NCBI RefSeq assembly: GCF_007666205.1
Contig: NZ_VDOR01000008.1
Coordinates: 52,303-116,302, forward strand
Direction: 5' to 3'
DNA length: 64,000 bases
From: Kocuria palustris
GTDB lineage: Bacteria; Actinomycetota; Actinomycetes; Actinomycetales; Micrococcaceae
Part shown: piece by piece, positions 50,309-59,760 of the stretch
Layout of the letters: every line of letters starts with the position of its first letter
Position numbering within the stretch: the first letter of the stretch is position 1
Position numbers and translations under genes: made by a program
Notes under the pieces: generated by a model
The model's database searches: none
What the model saw: only the letters and a program-made list of their open reading frames with translations
What the model was told of the DNA's origin: nothing

Positions 50309-50929
50309 TCAGAAGGTCCAGGGATCGACGCCCTGCTCGTCGGCGATCTCGCGGCGGATGCGCTCATTCGTCTCCTCGATCCGCCGGGTCATCCTCACTC
50401 CGTCGACGATCCACCACACGATGACGGCCAGGGCGGCCAGCGCCGCGACCGCGAGGCCGATCATCATGGGCACCATGCTGGTGCTGCCGGTGTCGTACAT
50501 GCCCGGGGAGGCGATCATGCCGCCGAACAGGGCGACGAAGACCAGCACGATCAGGCCCAGCTTGAGCAGACCGCGCAGGACGGCGCCGAAGTAGAAGTCA
50601 TGGATCGGCAGCCCCACGAGGAACGGCCCGCCGATCCAGAGCAGCCATGCCACCGTGCTGTTCTTGGCGCGCGCCGAGTAGCGCCAGGCGGCCTGGACGG
50701 CCGCCGGGTCCTGCGGGCCGCCCCAGGCCGGAAGCGGACCGGGATGCGGGGCGGGCGGCCGAGTCGGCGCGGGCGGATAGCCCGCCTCGGGCTGCCCCCA
50801 GGACTGCCGACCGGCCTGCTGCCGATCGACGTCCTGCGGGTGATCGCCGGCCCGCCCGTCCCAGGGCTGCGGCGCAGCGGACGGGGTCCTGCCGGAGGAG
50901 CTGTCGGGGCTGTTCGGAACGTGGGACAC
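50309..50929 (-). CDS. TM2-domain membrane protein
   Basis: 206 residues. A Pro/Gln-rich N-terminal 85 precedes a TM2 domain (WLLWIGGPFLVGLPIHDFYFGAV, then KLGLI), a further helix and a C-terminal tail (WWIVDGVRMTRRIEETNERIRREI) shared with the protein encoded by the next gene downstream. The start is GTG 50929 with AGGAG six bases upstream. Function unknown; TM2 proteins are widespread small bacterial membrane proteins. Confidence 0.8.
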   Translation of the reverse strand: MSHVPNSPDSSSGRTPSAAPQPWDGRAGDHPQDVDRQQAGRQSWGQPEAGYPPAPTRPPAPHPGPLPAWGGPQDPAAVQAAWRYSARAKNSTVAWLLWIGGPFLVGLPIHDFYFGAVLRGLLKLGLIVLVFVALFGGMIASPGMYDTGSTSMVPMMIGLAVAALAALAVIVWWIVDGVRMTRRIEETNERIRREIADEQGVDPWTF

Positions 50930-51109
50930 GGCGGTCTCCTGACGGTGGGGCGGCGCGATCGGGGAGTGCGCCGCGGCGAGCTGCTCCCACCCTAGGCCAT
51001 GCGTTTGCTCCTGTGAACAGCCTGCTGCGGCGGAGGGCAGCTCGCGGGACGGGGCCGTGCGTCGGGAGGCTGTGCCGAAGATCGCCCGATCCCGTGGCCG
51101 CGCCTGTGG

Positions 51110-51115
51110 GAGAAT
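51110..51115 (+). promoter_or_regulatory. -10 box of dus (leaderless)
   Basis: GAGAAT, six bases before the ATG at 51122. Confidence 0.5.
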
Positions 51116-51121
51116 GCCCGG

Positions 51122-52402
51122 ATGACCACCACCGCTGAGCCCCGTGAGGAGACCGCGGCCGCGCCGCAGGAGAAGGTGCCGCCGCGCTCGTCGTCGTTCC
51201 GGCAGCCGTTCGGCCCCGGGACCGTCGAGACCTCCTCGGCAGAGGAGGCCGTCACGCTCGATCTGCCGCCGCTGCGGCTCGGAGGGCTCACGATCGACGT
51301 CCCGGTGGTGCTGGCCCCCATGGCAGGGGTGACCAACAAGGCCTTCCGCGAGCTGTGCCGCGCGCACGGCGGCGGGCTGTACGTGACCGAGATGGTCACC
51401 GCCCGCGCGCTCGCCGAGCGCCGCCCCAAGTCCCTGCAGATCGTCCACCACGATCCTCATGAGACGCCGCGCTCGGTGCAGATCTACGGCGTGGACGCGG
51501 TCAACGTGGGCCGGGCCGTGCGGATGGTGGTCGAGGAGGACATCGCCGATCACATCGACCTCAACTTCGGTTGCCCGGTGCCCAAGGTGACCAAGCGCGG
51601 CGGGGGGTCCGCCCTCCCGTGGAAGACGGACCTGCTCGAGGCCATCCTCTCCACGGCCGTGAGGGAGGCCGACCGGGGCGGGATCCCGGTGACGATCAAG
51701 ACCCGCAAGGGGATCGACGACGAGCACCTCACCTATCTCGAGACAGGGCGCATGGCCCGCGATCTCGGCGTCGCCGGGATGACCCTGCACGGGCGGACCC
51801 TGGAGCAGCACTACTCCGGCACGGCCGACTGGTCGGCGATCGCCCGGCTGCGCGAGGCGATCCCCGACATGCCGATCCTGGGCAACGGCGACATCTGGTC
51901 CGCGGAGGACGCCGTGCGCATGGTGGACGAGACCGGCGTGGACGGCGTCGTCATCGGCCGCGGCTGCCAGGGCCGGCCGTGGCTGTTCGGCGACCTGCAG
52001 GCGGCGTTCGACGGCAGCCGGGAGAGGGCGCGGCCCGGGCTGCGGGCCGTGGCCGCGACCCTCCACCGCCACGCTCAGCTGCTGGTCGAGCAGGACGGCG
52101 ACGAGCGCCAGGGCCTGCGCGAGATCCGCAAGCACGTCTCCTGGTACTTCAAGGGCTACCCCGTGGGAGGCGAGCTGCGCGCGCGGTTGTCGCTCGTGGA
52201 GACGCTCGAGCAGCTCGAGGAGATGCTCAGCGAGCTGGACCTCGACCTCCCGTACCCCGGTGCGGCGGTCGAGGGCCCGCGCGGGCGCGCCGGCAGTCCC
52301 AAGAAGGCCGCCCTGCCGGATCGCTGGCTCGAGGACCGGCAGATCCACGACGACCAGCGCCTGGGCCTGGTCGACGCCGAGCTCGACATCTCCGGCGGCT
52401 GA
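51122..52402 (+). CDS. dusB: tRNA-dihydrouridine synthase
   Basis: FMN enzyme reducing uridines in tRNA D-loops. The 426 residues contain the TIM-barrel start VLAPMAGVTNKAFREL, IDLNFGCPVPKVTKRGGGSAL with the catalytic cysteine, the FMN segments TIKTRKGID and LHGRTLEQHY, and GNGDIWS. The first 50 residues are an unstructured extension, longer than usual. The dgt gene follows 61 bases later, a common actinobacterial arrangement. Confidence 0.94.
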   Translation: MTTTAEPREETAAAPQEKVPPRSSSFRQPFGPGTVETSSAEEAVTLDLPPLRLGGLTIDVPVVLAPMAGVTNKAFRELCRAHGGGLYVTEMVTARALAERRPKSLQIVHHDPHETPRSVQIYGVDAVNVGRAVRMVVEEDIADHIDLNFGCPVPKVTKRGGGSALPWKTDLLEAILSTAVREADRGGIPVTIKTRKGIDDEHLTYLETGRMARDLGVAGMTLHGRTLEQHYSGTADWSAIARLREAIPDMPILGNGDIWSAEDAVRMVDETGVDGVVIGRGCQGRPWLFGDLQAAFDGSRERARPGLRAVAATLHRHAQLLVEQDGDERQGLREIRKHVSWYFKGYPVGGELRARLSLVETLEQLEEMLSELDLDLPYPGAAVEGPRGRAGSPKKAALPDRWLEDRQIHDDQRLGLVDAELDISGG

Positions 52403-52451
52403 GCCGCGCCCGCAGGGCGTCGCACCGTCCGGCCGCGACCCCGGCACCGGG

Positions 52452-52457
52452 CAGAAT
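52452..52457 (+). promoter_or_regulatory. -10 box of dgt (leaderless)
   Basis: CAGAAT, six bases before the GTG at 52464. Confidence 0.5.
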
Positions 52458-52463
52458 GGGGGA

Positions 52464-53846
52464 GTGATGGATGATGCGACCCCCGATGCCCAGCAGGAGC
52501 TGCCCCTCGACGGGGTCGCCGAGATGCTCGCCGCCGTCGACCGCACCCGGGAGGTCGAGCCGGGCTACCGGGAGCGCGACATCGAGCGCTGGGTGCGCGA
52601 GGATCACCACAACAAGTACCGCTCCCACTTCGAGCGCGATCGCGCCCGCATCCTGCACTCCTCGGCGCTGCGCCGTCTGGCCGCCAAGACCCAGGTCGTC
52701 GACCCCGGCGCCGACGACTTCGCGCGCAACCGCCTGACCCATTCCCTGGAGGTCGCGCAGATCGGCCGCGAGATCGGGCGCCTCCTGGGCTGCAACCCGG
52801 ACGTCGTCGATGCGGCGTGCCTGTCCCACGACCTCGGCCACCCGCCGTTCGGGCACAACGGGGAGACGGAGCTCGACGCGCTCGCCCGGCCCATCGGCGG
52901 CTTCGAGGGCAACGCGCAGACCCTGCGGCTGCTCGTGCGCCTCGAGCCCAAGGTCGCCGCCCCGAACGGGCGACCCGCGGGGCTGAACCTGACCCGCGCC
53001 GCCCTGGACGCCACCTGCAAGTACCCGTGGCGCGCCTCGGAGGCCCCGCAGCGTCCGGACGGCACGCGCTCGCGGAAGTTCGGGGTCTACGAGGACGACC
53101 TGCCCGTCTTCGAGTGGATGCGCCAGGGCGCGCCGGCGCGCACCAAGTGCCTCGAGGCGCAGGTCATGGACCTGGCCGACGACATCTCCTACTCGGTGCA
53201 CGACGTCGAGGACGCCGTCGCGGCCGGCGCCCTGCGCCTGAGCCGGCTCAAGGACCCCGCCCAGCGGCAGCGCGTGTTCGACAAGACCCGCGAGTGGTAC
53301 CTGCCCGGGGCCGAGGACGACGAGCTCGACGAGGCCCTGAGCCGGCTCGAGCACGCCCCCGAGTGGATCCCCGAGATGCACGGCTCGCGCCAGGACCTGG
53401 CCCGGCTCAAGGACATGACCTCCCAGCTGATCGGGCGCTTCGCGATGTCGGCCGTCGCGGCCACGCGGCGGGTGACCGGCTCCGACCCGCTGACCCGCTA
53501 CGACGCCTCCCTCGTGGTCCCGCGCGGGACCGACCTCGAGATCGCCGTGCTCAAGGGCATCGCGGTGACCTACGTGATGACCGAGCGGGATTCGCAGACG
53601 GTCTACGACCGGCAGCGCGAGACGCTGCGCCTGCTCGTCGACGCGATGATGGACTCCGACGGCCGCTACCTGGCCCCCGAGTTCCGCGGCGAATGGCATG
53701 ACGTCGGCGACGGCCCCGGTGCGGAGGACCTGCGGCTGCGGATCGTCATCGACCAGGTGGCCTCCCTGACGGACACGTCCGCCGTGCGGCTGCACCACCG
53801 GATCCAGGGCACCGACCGGCGCCTGGGCGACACGCCGCTGTGGTGA
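52464..53846 (+). CDS. dgt: deoxyguanosinetriphosphate triphosphohydrolase-like protein
   Basis: HD-domain dNTP triphosphohydrolase of 460 residues that removes triphosphate from deoxynucleoside triphosphates. The HD residues are visible in NRLTHSLEVAQIG and LSHDLGHPPFGHNGE, with a third ligand in LADDISYSVHD. GTG 52464 is the first codon in leaderless position; the next codon is ATG. A nucleoside transporter gene follows on the same strand. Confidence 0.94.
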   Translation: MMDDATPDAQQELPLDGVAEMLAAVDRTREVEPGYRERDIERWVREDHHNKYRSHFERDRARILHSSALRRLAAKTQVVDPGADDFARNRLTHSLEVAQIGREIGRLLGCNPDVVDAACLSHDLGHPPFGHNGETELDALARPIGGFEGNAQTLRLLVRLEPKVAAPNGRPAGLNLTRAALDATCKYPWRASEAPQRPDGTRSRKFGVYEDDLPVFEWMRQGAPARTKCLEAQVMDLADDISYSVHDVEDAVAAGALRLSRLKDPAQRQRVFDKTREWYLPGAEDDELDEALSRLEHAPEWIPEMHGSRQDLARLKDMTSQLIGRFAMSAVAATRRVTGSDPLTRYDASLVVPRGTDLEIAVLKGIAVTYVMTERDSQTVYDRQRETLRLLVDAMMDSDGRYLAPEFRGEWHDVGDGPGAEDLRLRIVIDQVASLTDTSAVRLHHRIQGTDRRLGDTPLW

Positions 53847-53911
53847 GGCGGCCGGCGCTCCCGTCGGCGAGCCGAATGCCCAGGGTGCCCCCAGGAGCCG
53901 CTCAGCCCGCC

Positions 53912-53917
53912 TAGACT
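53912..53917 (+). promoter_or_regulatory. -10 box of nupC
   Basis: TAGACT, leaving a leader of about 135 bases before the GTG at 54057; no riboswitch class was recognised in it. Confidence 0.45.
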
Positions 53918-54056
53918 GCCACCGCATCCGCCACGAGTCGGAGACGCCGCGGGGTCCGCACCCGCTGACGCGCGGCGATGAGCAGGCCCGTCCCGGGAGC
54001 ACCGCCGGACGGGCACGGAACAGCTACGCGCAGGACGCGGGAACAGGTATGGCACC

Positions 54057-55409
54057 GTGATCGGAATCCTCTGGGGCATCGGCGGCATGGCAGGCATCCT
54101 GCTGATCGCCGTCCTCCTCTCCTCGAACCGGCGGGCGATCAGGATCCGCACCGTGGTCGCAGCCCTCGGCCTGCAGGTGCTGTTCGGCCTCGGCGTCCTG
54201 TACTGGCCGTTCGGGCAGCGGATGCTGGCGGCCGTGTCCGACGGCGTCCAGCAGGTCATCGGCTCCGCCAACGCCGGCATCGAGTTCGTCTTCGGCGGGC
54301 TGCTGCCGGCCGAGGGCCAGGGCGTCATCTTCGCCCTGCAGGTCCTCCCCGTCATCATCTTCTTCGCGTCCCTGACCGCGGTGCTCTACCACTGGGGCAT
54401 CCTGCAGTTCGTCGTGAACTGGCTCGGCCGCGGCATCGGCTGGCTGCTCGGCACCCGGCGCGCCGAGTCCGTGAACGCGGCGGCCAACATCTTCGTGGGC
54501 CAGACCGAGGCGCCGCTGGTGATCCGCCCGTACATCCCGGGCCTCACCCGCTCCGGGATGTTCGCCGTGATGGTCGGCGGGCTGTCGACGGTTGCCGGCT
54601 CCGTGCTCGTGGGCTACTCGCTGCTGGGCGCCCCGCTCGAGTACCTCATCGCGGCCAGCTTCATGGCCGCCCCGGGCGCGCTGCTCATGGCCAAGATCCT
54701 CGAGCCCGAGACCGTGCCGGACGAGGAGGCCGATCGCCTCGAGAAGGCGGGGGCCGCCCAGCTGGCGGCCGAGAACGACGACGCCCCGGTCGCGGCGCCC
54801 GCCCACGGCGGGGACGACGCGGCCCCCTGGGCCCGCGAGGCCGAGAAGGACGAGGCCGCGGCCGTCGTCGACGATCCGGGCGATGCCCTCAAGCACCGCA
54901 ACGTGATCGACGCCGCCGCCGCGGGCGCGAGCGACGGCCTGCGCCTGGCGCTGACCGTGGGGGCCATGCTGCTGGCCTTCATCTCGCTGATCGCCCTGCT
55001 GAACCTGCTCATCGGCATTGTCGGCGGCTGGTTCGGGGCCCCCGATCTGACCTTCGAGCAGATCCTGGGCTGGGTCTTCGCCCCGATCATGACCATGATC
55101 GGCGTGCCGTGGCACGAGGCGGTGGCCTCGGGCGGCTTCGTGGGCCAGAAGGTCGTGGTCAACGAGTTCGTGGCCTTCGCCGACTTCGGGCCCCAGATCG
55201 ACAGCTTCAGCCCCAAGACGGCGGCGATCACGACGTTCGCCCTGACCGGATTCGCCAACCTGAGCTCGCTGGGCATCCTGCTCGGCGGCCTGGGCAGCCT
55301 GGCCCCGGAGCGCCGGCCGGAGATCGCCGAGCTCGGCATCCGCGCGATCCTCGCCGCCACGCTGGCCAACCTCATGAGCGCCGCGATCGCCGGCATCATG
55401 CTGGCCTGA
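54057..55409 (+). CDS. nupC: concentrative nucleoside transporter (NupC/CNT family)
   Basis: Cation-coupled nucleoside uptake. The 450 residues have the CNT layout: N-terminal helices, core motif [16 protein letters not shown] with substrate residues, then [17 protein letters not shown], a cytoplasmic acidic loop (about 225-275) and NEFVAFADF in the second half. The start GTG 54057 has only a weak AGG-containing site, so the true start may be elsewhere. Together with dgt it suggests nucleoside salvage. Confidence 0.92.
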   Translation: MIGILWGIGGMAGILLIAVLLSSNRRAIRIRTVVAALGLQVLFGLGVLYWPFGQRMLAAVSDGVQQVIGSANAGIEFVFGGLLPAEGQGVIFALQVLPVIIFFASLTAVLYHWGILQFVVNWLGRGIGWLLGTRRAESVNAAANIFVGQTEAPLVIRPYIPGLTRSGMFAVMVGGLSTVAGSVLVGYSLLGAPLEYLIAASFMAAPGALLMAKILEPETVPDEEADRLEKAGAAQLAAENDDAPVAAPAHGGDDAAPWAREAEKDEAAAVVDDPGDALKHRNVIDAAAAGASDGLRLALTVGAMLLAFISLIALLNLLIGIVGGWFGAPDLTFEQILGWVFAPIMTMIGVPWHEAVASGGFVGQKVVVNEFVAFADFGPQIDSFSPKTAAITTFALTGFANLSSLGILLGGLGSLAPERRPEIAELGIRAILAATLANLMSAAIAGIMLA

Positions 55410-55474
55410 TCGCGGGCCCGCCCTCCGGCCGGCGGCCATCCGCCCCGGCCGATCGGGCCCGTCGGCTCCCTCGG

Positions 55475-55480
55475 TAGGAT
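55475..55480 (+). promoter_or_regulatory. -10 box of the small membrane protein gene
   Basis: TAGGAT, with a leader of about 95 bases to the ATG at 55584. Confidence 0.45.
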
Positions 55481-55583
55481 GGGACGCCGACGGGCTCCGT
55501 CGTCCCTCCGGACGCCCGCACGGCATCTGCCGCTGCCGGGCCGGCCGGCCCCGTGGCATCACCACCTCAAGGAGCACCAGATC

Positions 55584-55841
55584 ATGGCATCGGCACCGCA
55601 GACCCCAGACCGCAGTGCTCCGGCGACCTCGGCGGAGGCGGAGCAGGTCTCCCGTGCCCCGGGGATGATCGCCTCGGCCGTCATCCTGCTGGCGGCCGCC
55701 GCGGCGATCGTCGTCCCGCATCTGGTGGAGGTCGCCGTGTGGGTGCGGGTGGCCGGGCTCGTCCTGGGCCTCGTCCTCATCGCGGCCGGGAGCCTCGTGT
55801 TCGCCCGGGAGCTGCGCCGCCAGTCCGTGATCCGGCGCTGA
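55584..55841 (+). CDS. small two-helix membrane protein
   Basis: 85 residues: about 25 hydrophilic residues, then two hydrophobic helices (about 29-47 and 52-72) and a basic end RELRRQSVIRR. I do not recognise the family. AAGGAG lies nine bases before the ATG. It precedes an MFS transporter gene by 17 bases and is probably in its operon. Confidence 0.75.
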   Translation: MASAPQTPDRSAPATSAEAEQVSRAPGMIASAVILLAAAAAIVVPHLVEVAVWVRVAGLVLGLVLIAAGSLVFARELRRQSVIRR

Positions 55842-55858
55842 CGGCGGGTCGAGTCCCC

Positions 55859-57205
55859 GTGCCCCGCGACGTCCGCTCCCGCCAGATCCTCCGCGGCCGG
55901 GCCTGGGTGGCTCCGCTGTGCTGGATCGCCGTGCTGCTCGACGGCTTCGACGCCGTGGTCCTGGGGGCCGTGATGCCCTCGATGATCGAGGACGAGTCCT
56001 TCGGGCTGACCGCCGCCTCCGGGACGGCCGTGGCCACCGCAGGGCTGTTCGGGATGATGCTCGGGGCCCTGGGCATGGGCTGGGCCACGGACCGCTTCGG
56101 CCGGCGCCGGATGCTGATCGGCGCGGTCGCGATCTTCTCCGTGCTGACCTTCGCCATGGCGTTCACGGACTCGATCGCGGTCTTCGGCGCGCTGCGCTTC
56201 CTGGCGGGCGTCGGCCTGGGCGGCTGCCTGCCCACGAGCATCTCGATGGTGACCGAGTTCTCGTCCGAGCGGCGCACGGGCAACGCGACCACCACCGTGA
56301 TGACCGGCTACCACGTGGGCGCGGTGCTCACCGCCGCGATCGCGATCTGGATGGTCACCCAGGTCTCCTGGCACGCGATGTTCGTCGTGGGCGCCCTGCC
56401 CGCGCTGATCCTCATCCCGCTGATGCTCGTCCTCCTCCCGGAATCCCCCGAGTACCTGCTGTCCCAGGGCCGCACCGAGGAGGCGCGGCAGGTCGCCGAG
56501 CACTACGGCATCGACTTCCGGGCCCGCCTGGAGCGCGAGGAGGCCCTGGCCCGTGCCGGGGCCGCCGGGGAGCAGGGGCCCGCCGGCGCGGGGCTGCTGC
56601 TGTCCGGGCCGTACCGGCGCAACACCGTGATCCTGTGGGTCGCCTCGTTCATGGGCCTGCTGCTGGTCTACGGGCTGAACACGTGGCTGCCGCAGATCAT
56701 GCGCGCGGCCGACTACGACCTCGGCAATGCCCTGGGCTTCCTGCTCGTGCTCAACATCGGCGCGATCGTCGGGCTGATCATCTCCGGGCGCGCGGCCGAT
56801 CGGTTCACCCCGCGGGTGGCCGGGATCGTGTGGTTCCTCGGGGCGGCCGTGATGCTCGCGGCCCTGGTGATCCGGCTGCCGCTGGGCGGGATCTACGTCA
56901 TGGTCTTCATCACCGGCTGCTTCGTGTTCTCCGCCCAGGTGCTGGTCTACGCCTTCACGGCCGCCAACTACCCGGCCCGGGTGCGGGCCACCGCCCTGGG
57001 CATGTCGGCCGGCACCGGGCGACTGGGCGCGATCTCCGGGCCGCTGCTGGGCGGCGGGCTGCTCTCGGCCGGCCTGGCCTACCCGTGGGGGTTCTTCGCC
57101 TTCGCGCTCGCGGCCCTGATCGGCGGCGGGGCGCTCACGGCCACGCGCACCCTGGAGGCCGACGACGGCCGGACCGTCGTCCACGGCGAGCCGGCCCGGG
57201 ACTGA
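55859..57205 (+). CDS. MFS transporter, aromatic acid:H+ symporter-like
   Basis: 448 residues, about 12 membrane helices. LLDGFDAVVLGAVMPS at helix 1, the DRFGRRRMLIG loop between helices 2 and 3 and the LLPESPEYLLSQGR segment after helix 6 match the AAHS group that imports benzoate- or 4-hydroxybenzoate-like acids; the actual substrate is not known. GTG 55859 gives the best N-terminus but has a weak ribosome site. Confidence 0.88.
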   Translation: MPRDVRSRQILRGRAWVAPLCWIAVLLDGFDAVVLGAVMPSMIEDESFGLTAASGTAVATAGLFGMMLGALGMGWATDRFGRRRMLIGAVAIFSVLTFAMAFTDSIAVFGALRFLAGVGLGGCLPTSISMVTEFSSERRTGNATTTVMTGYHVGAVLTAAIAIWMVTQVSWHAMFVVGALPALILIPLMLVLLPESPEYLLSQGRTEEARQVAEHYGIDFRARLEREEALARAGAAGEQGPAGAGLLLSGPYRRNTVILWVASFMGLLLVYGLNTWLPQIMRAADYDLGNALGFLLVLNIGAIVGLIISGRAADRFTPRVAGIVWFLGAAVMLAALVIRLPLGGIYVMVFITGCFVFSAQVLVYAFTAANYPARVRATALGMSAGTGRLGAISGPLLGGGLLSAGLAYPWGFFAFALAALIGGGALTATRTLEADDGRTVVHGEPARD

Positions 57206-57238
57206 GGGGCTGCGACCGAGGGTCTCCGGTGCCGGCCG

Positions 57239-57244
57239 TAGGAT
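57239..57244 (+). promoter_or_regulatory. -10 box of dnaG (leaderless)
   Basis: TAGGAT, six bases before the GTG at 57251. Confidence 0.6.
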
Positions 57245-57250
57245 GGAGCG

Positions 57251-59239
57251 GTGGCCGGACTGATCAAGCGCGAGGACATCGACGAAGTGCGCTCGCGGAC
57301 CGACATCCGCGAGATCGTCGAAGGCTACGTCACGCTCAAGTCCGCCGGCATCGGCTCCTACAAGGGGCTGTGCCCGTTCCACGACGAGCGGACGCCCTCC
57401 TTCCACGTGCGCCCGCAGTACGGGACGTACCACTGCTTCGGGTGCGACGAGTCCGGCGACGTCATCGCGTTCGTGCAGGCGATGGAGCACACGACCTTCG
57501 CGGAGACCGTCGAGCGGCTGGCCGCGCGCATCGGCTACGAGCTGCACTACGAGCAGGGCAGCGGGCCGGACAAGGCCACGGTCGGGCGCCGACAGCGGCT
57601 GCTGGACGCCCACAAGGTCGCCGCCGAGTACTTCCAGGCCCAGCTGCGCACGGCAGCGGCCCGCGAGGCGCATCGGTACCTGGGCCAGCGCGGCTTCTCC
57701 CCGCAGGACGCCGCCGACTACGGCGTGGGCTACGCGCCCCAGGGGTGGACCCGGCTGCTCGATCATCTGCGCAAGCGCGGCTACACCGAGGAGGAGCTCG
57801 AGGCCACGGGCATGTTCTCCTCGGGGCGCAGCGGGCTGATCGACCGCTTCCGCGGGCGGCTCGTCTTCCCGATCCGGGCCATCGGCGGGGAGATCATCGG
57901 CTTCGGCGCCCGGAAGCTCTACGAGGACGATCAGGGCCCCAAGTACCTCAACACCCCCGAGACCCAGCTCTACAAGAAGTCCACGGTGCTCTACGGCATC
58001 GACAAGGCCAAGCGGCAGATCGCCCGCCAGCGCCAGGTGGTCGTCGTGGAGGGCTACACCGACGTGATGGCCATGCACCTGGCCGGGGTCCCCACCGCGG
58101 TGGCCACGTGCGGCACGGCCTTCGGCGCCGAGCACATCAAGGTCGTGCGCCGCTTCCTCTCCGACGACGGCTCCGGCGGGGAGGTCGTGTTCACCTTCGA
58201 CGGCGACGAGGCCGGGCAGAAGGCGGCCCTGCGCGCCTTCGAGGAGGACCAGCGGTTCATGGCCCAGACCTTCGTGGCGGTCGAGCCGAACGGGATGGAC
58301 CCGTGCGAGCTGCGCCTGGCCCGCGGCGATGCGGCCGTCCGCTCGCTGCTCACCGCCAAGCGCCCGCTGTTCGAGTTCGCCATCCGGGCGGCCATGAAGC
58401 GCTACGACCTCGAATCCCTCGAGGGCCGCGTCCAGGCCATGCGCGCGACCGCCCCGATCGTCGCCCGGATCCGCGACACCACGCTGCGCCCGGCCTACGC
58501 GCGTCGGCTCGCCGGCTGGCTGGGCCTGGAGGTCCCCGACGTCGTGCAGGCGGTCGAGATCGCGGCCCGCGCCGATGCCCGGGGCGACGGCAGGGGCGCC
58601 CGTGGAGCGCAGCAGCGCACGTTCGACCGGCCGGTCGACGACTCCGGCGGTCCGCCGAGCGGCGGCCCGGGGACCGGTCGACCGGGGCCCGGCCGGCCGG
58701 GCGACGAGGACCTGCCCCAGGACGACGAGTCCGCGCAGCCGCCGCGCATCGAGTGGCCGGATCCCCGGGATCCGCTGCTGCGCACGGAGAAGGAGGCCCT
58801 CGAGGTCGTCGTGCAGGTCCCGCACCTGCTGGGTCCTGCGGAATGGCAGCAGTTCGCCGAGGCGGAGTGCGCGCACCCCGTGCACACCGCGATGCACCGC
58901 GCCGTGACGCAGGTGCTCGCCGGGGTCGGGGCGGATCAGGCGATCACCCCGGGGCGCGGCTGGATCGAGGCCGTGCGCTCGGCGCTGCCGCAGGAGCTGC
59001 ACGGCTACCTGGCGGGGCTGTCCATGCGCGCGCTGCCGGCCTCCTCGGAGCAGCAGCTCGAGCGCTATGCGACCGGGGTGATCAACCACCTGTTCGACCG
59101 GCAGATCAACCGCCGGCAGGCGGATCTGCGCGCGGAGCTGCAGCGCACCTCCTCCGTCGAGCAGCCCGACCGGTTCCGCGAGGTCAGCCGGCAGCTGCTC
59201 GATCTGGAGGCCCGCCGCCGCGAGCTGCGCCCGGCCTGA
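57251..59239 (+). CDS. dnaG: DNA primase
   Basis: Synthesises RNA primers at the replication fork. The 662-residue protein has the CHC2 zinc finger (CPFHDERTPSF then YHCFGCD), the RNA polymerase core with VVVEGYTDVMAMH and FDGDEAGQKA (TOPRIM acidic residues), a Gly/Pro-rich linker near 450-495 and a C-terminal DnaB-interaction domain. GTG 57251 is in leaderless position. Confidence 0.97.
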   Translation: MAGLIKREDIDEVRSRTDIREIVEGYVTLKSAGIGSYKGLCPFHDERTPSFHVRPQYGTYHCFGCDESGDVIAFVQAMEHTTFAETVERLAARIGYELHYEQGSGPDKATVGRRQRLLDAHKVAAEYFQAQLRTAAAREAHRYLGQRGFSPQDAADYGVGYAPQGWTRLLDHLRKRGYTEEELEATGMFSSGRSGLIDRFRGRLVFPIRAIGGEIIGFGARKLYEDDQGPKYLNTPETQLYKKSTVLYGIDKAKRQIARQRQVVVVEGYTDVMAMHLAGVPTAVATCGTAFGAEHIKVVRRFLSDDGSGGEVVFTFDGDEAGQKAALRAFEEDQRFMAQTFVAVEPNGMDPCELRLARGDAAVRSLLTAKRPLFEFAIRAAMKRYDLESLEGRVQAMRATAPIVARIRDTTLRPAYARRLAGWLGLEVPDVVQAVEIAARADARGDGRGARGAQQRTFDRPVDDSGGPPSGGPGTGRPGPGRPGDEDLPQDDESAQPPRIEWPDPRDPLLRTEKEALEVVVQVPHLLGPAEWQQFAEAECAHPVHTAMHRAVTQVLAGVGADQAITPGRGWIEAVRSALPQELHGYLAGLSMRALPASSEQQLERYATGVINHLFDRQINRRQADLRAELQRTSSVEQPDRFREVSRQLLDLEARRRELRPA

Positions 59240-59290
59240 CCGGGGGCCGGTGCGGGGCGGGGTCGACCGCCCCGGTGCAGGGCGCGTGTT

Positions 59291-59319
59291 TTGCGCGGCC
59301 CCGGGGGAGCGGGTATGGT
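59291..59319 (+). promoter_or_regulatory. promoter of tRNA-Asn
   Basis: TTGCGC and TATGGT separated by 17 bases, about 30 bases before the mature tRNA. Confidence 0.65.
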
Positions 59320-59349
59320 GTCTGTCTGTTGCACGCGCGGCGTGCGCAT

Positions 59350-59422
59350 TCCCCCGTAGCTCAATTGGCAGAGCATTCGACTGTTAATCGAAGGGTTGCT
59401 GGTTCGAGTCCAGCCGGGGGAG
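59350..59422 (+). tRNA. tRNA-Asn(GTT)
   Basis: 73 bases. The acceptor stem TCCCCCG pairs with CGGGGGA, the anticodon arm TTCGA/TCGAA encloses CTGTTAA (anticodon GTT), and the T arm contains GGTTCGAGTCC. CCA is not encoded. It is the probable attachment site of the element to its right. The repressor gene on the other strand runs into it. Confidence 0.96.
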
Positions 59423-59713
59423 CCCTCCAGCCCCCGTGGTGACCAAGTCACCACGGGGGCTTTTGCGTGCCTGCGCAAGATCGGGGCCGAGCAATTCCAA
59501 AAGGGAGATGTCGAGCCAGTCTGCGATCTCCATCAATTCCGTGATCGAGAACGGGCGCTCTCCACGCATGCGTCGGGATGCTGCACTTCTTGCCAGCCCT
59601 AGGCGGGTCGCCATCTGCGACTGACTTACGTCGCGTCGACCGAGCCAGGCGCGGACCTCGTTTCCGACGAGGACGGCACGGGGATCCAGGGGTTCTGTGG
59701 TCTCACTTGTCAT
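59384..59713 (-). CDS. XRE-family repressor-like protein
   Basis: 109-codon frame. Residues 15-75 are a Cro/CI helix-turn-helix (VSQSQMATRLGLARSAASRRM). Residues beyond about 80 are encoded by the antisense strand of the tRNA terminator and then of tRNA-Asn itself (ending LDSNQQPFD), so this tail is probably dictated by the attachment site. The ATG at 59713 follows a -10 box by six bases. Divergent from the Cro-like gene across palindromic operators, it is the likely repressor of the element. Confidence 0.75.
   Translation of the reverse strand: MTSETTEPLDPRAVLVGNEVRAWLGRRDVSQSQMATRLGLARSAASRRMRGERPFSITELMEIADWLDISLLELLGPDLAQARKSPRGDLVTTGAGGLPRLDSNQQPFD
59431..59464 (+). terminator. intrinsic terminator of tRNA-Asn
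   Basis: A perfect 13-bp stem (59431-59443 with 59447-59459) with a three-base loop followed by CTTTT, one of the few stems here with a T-run. Confidence 0.9.
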
Positions 59714-59719
59714 GGACCC

Positions 59720-59725
59720 ACTGTA
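59720..59725 (-). promoter_or_regulatory. -10 box of the repressor gene (leaderless)
   Basis: Minus-strand TACAGT, six bases before the ATG at 59713. Confidence 0.6.
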
Positions 59726-59760
59726 CCCACAGCAGGGCAGAACGTCCGAAAAATGGTCCT

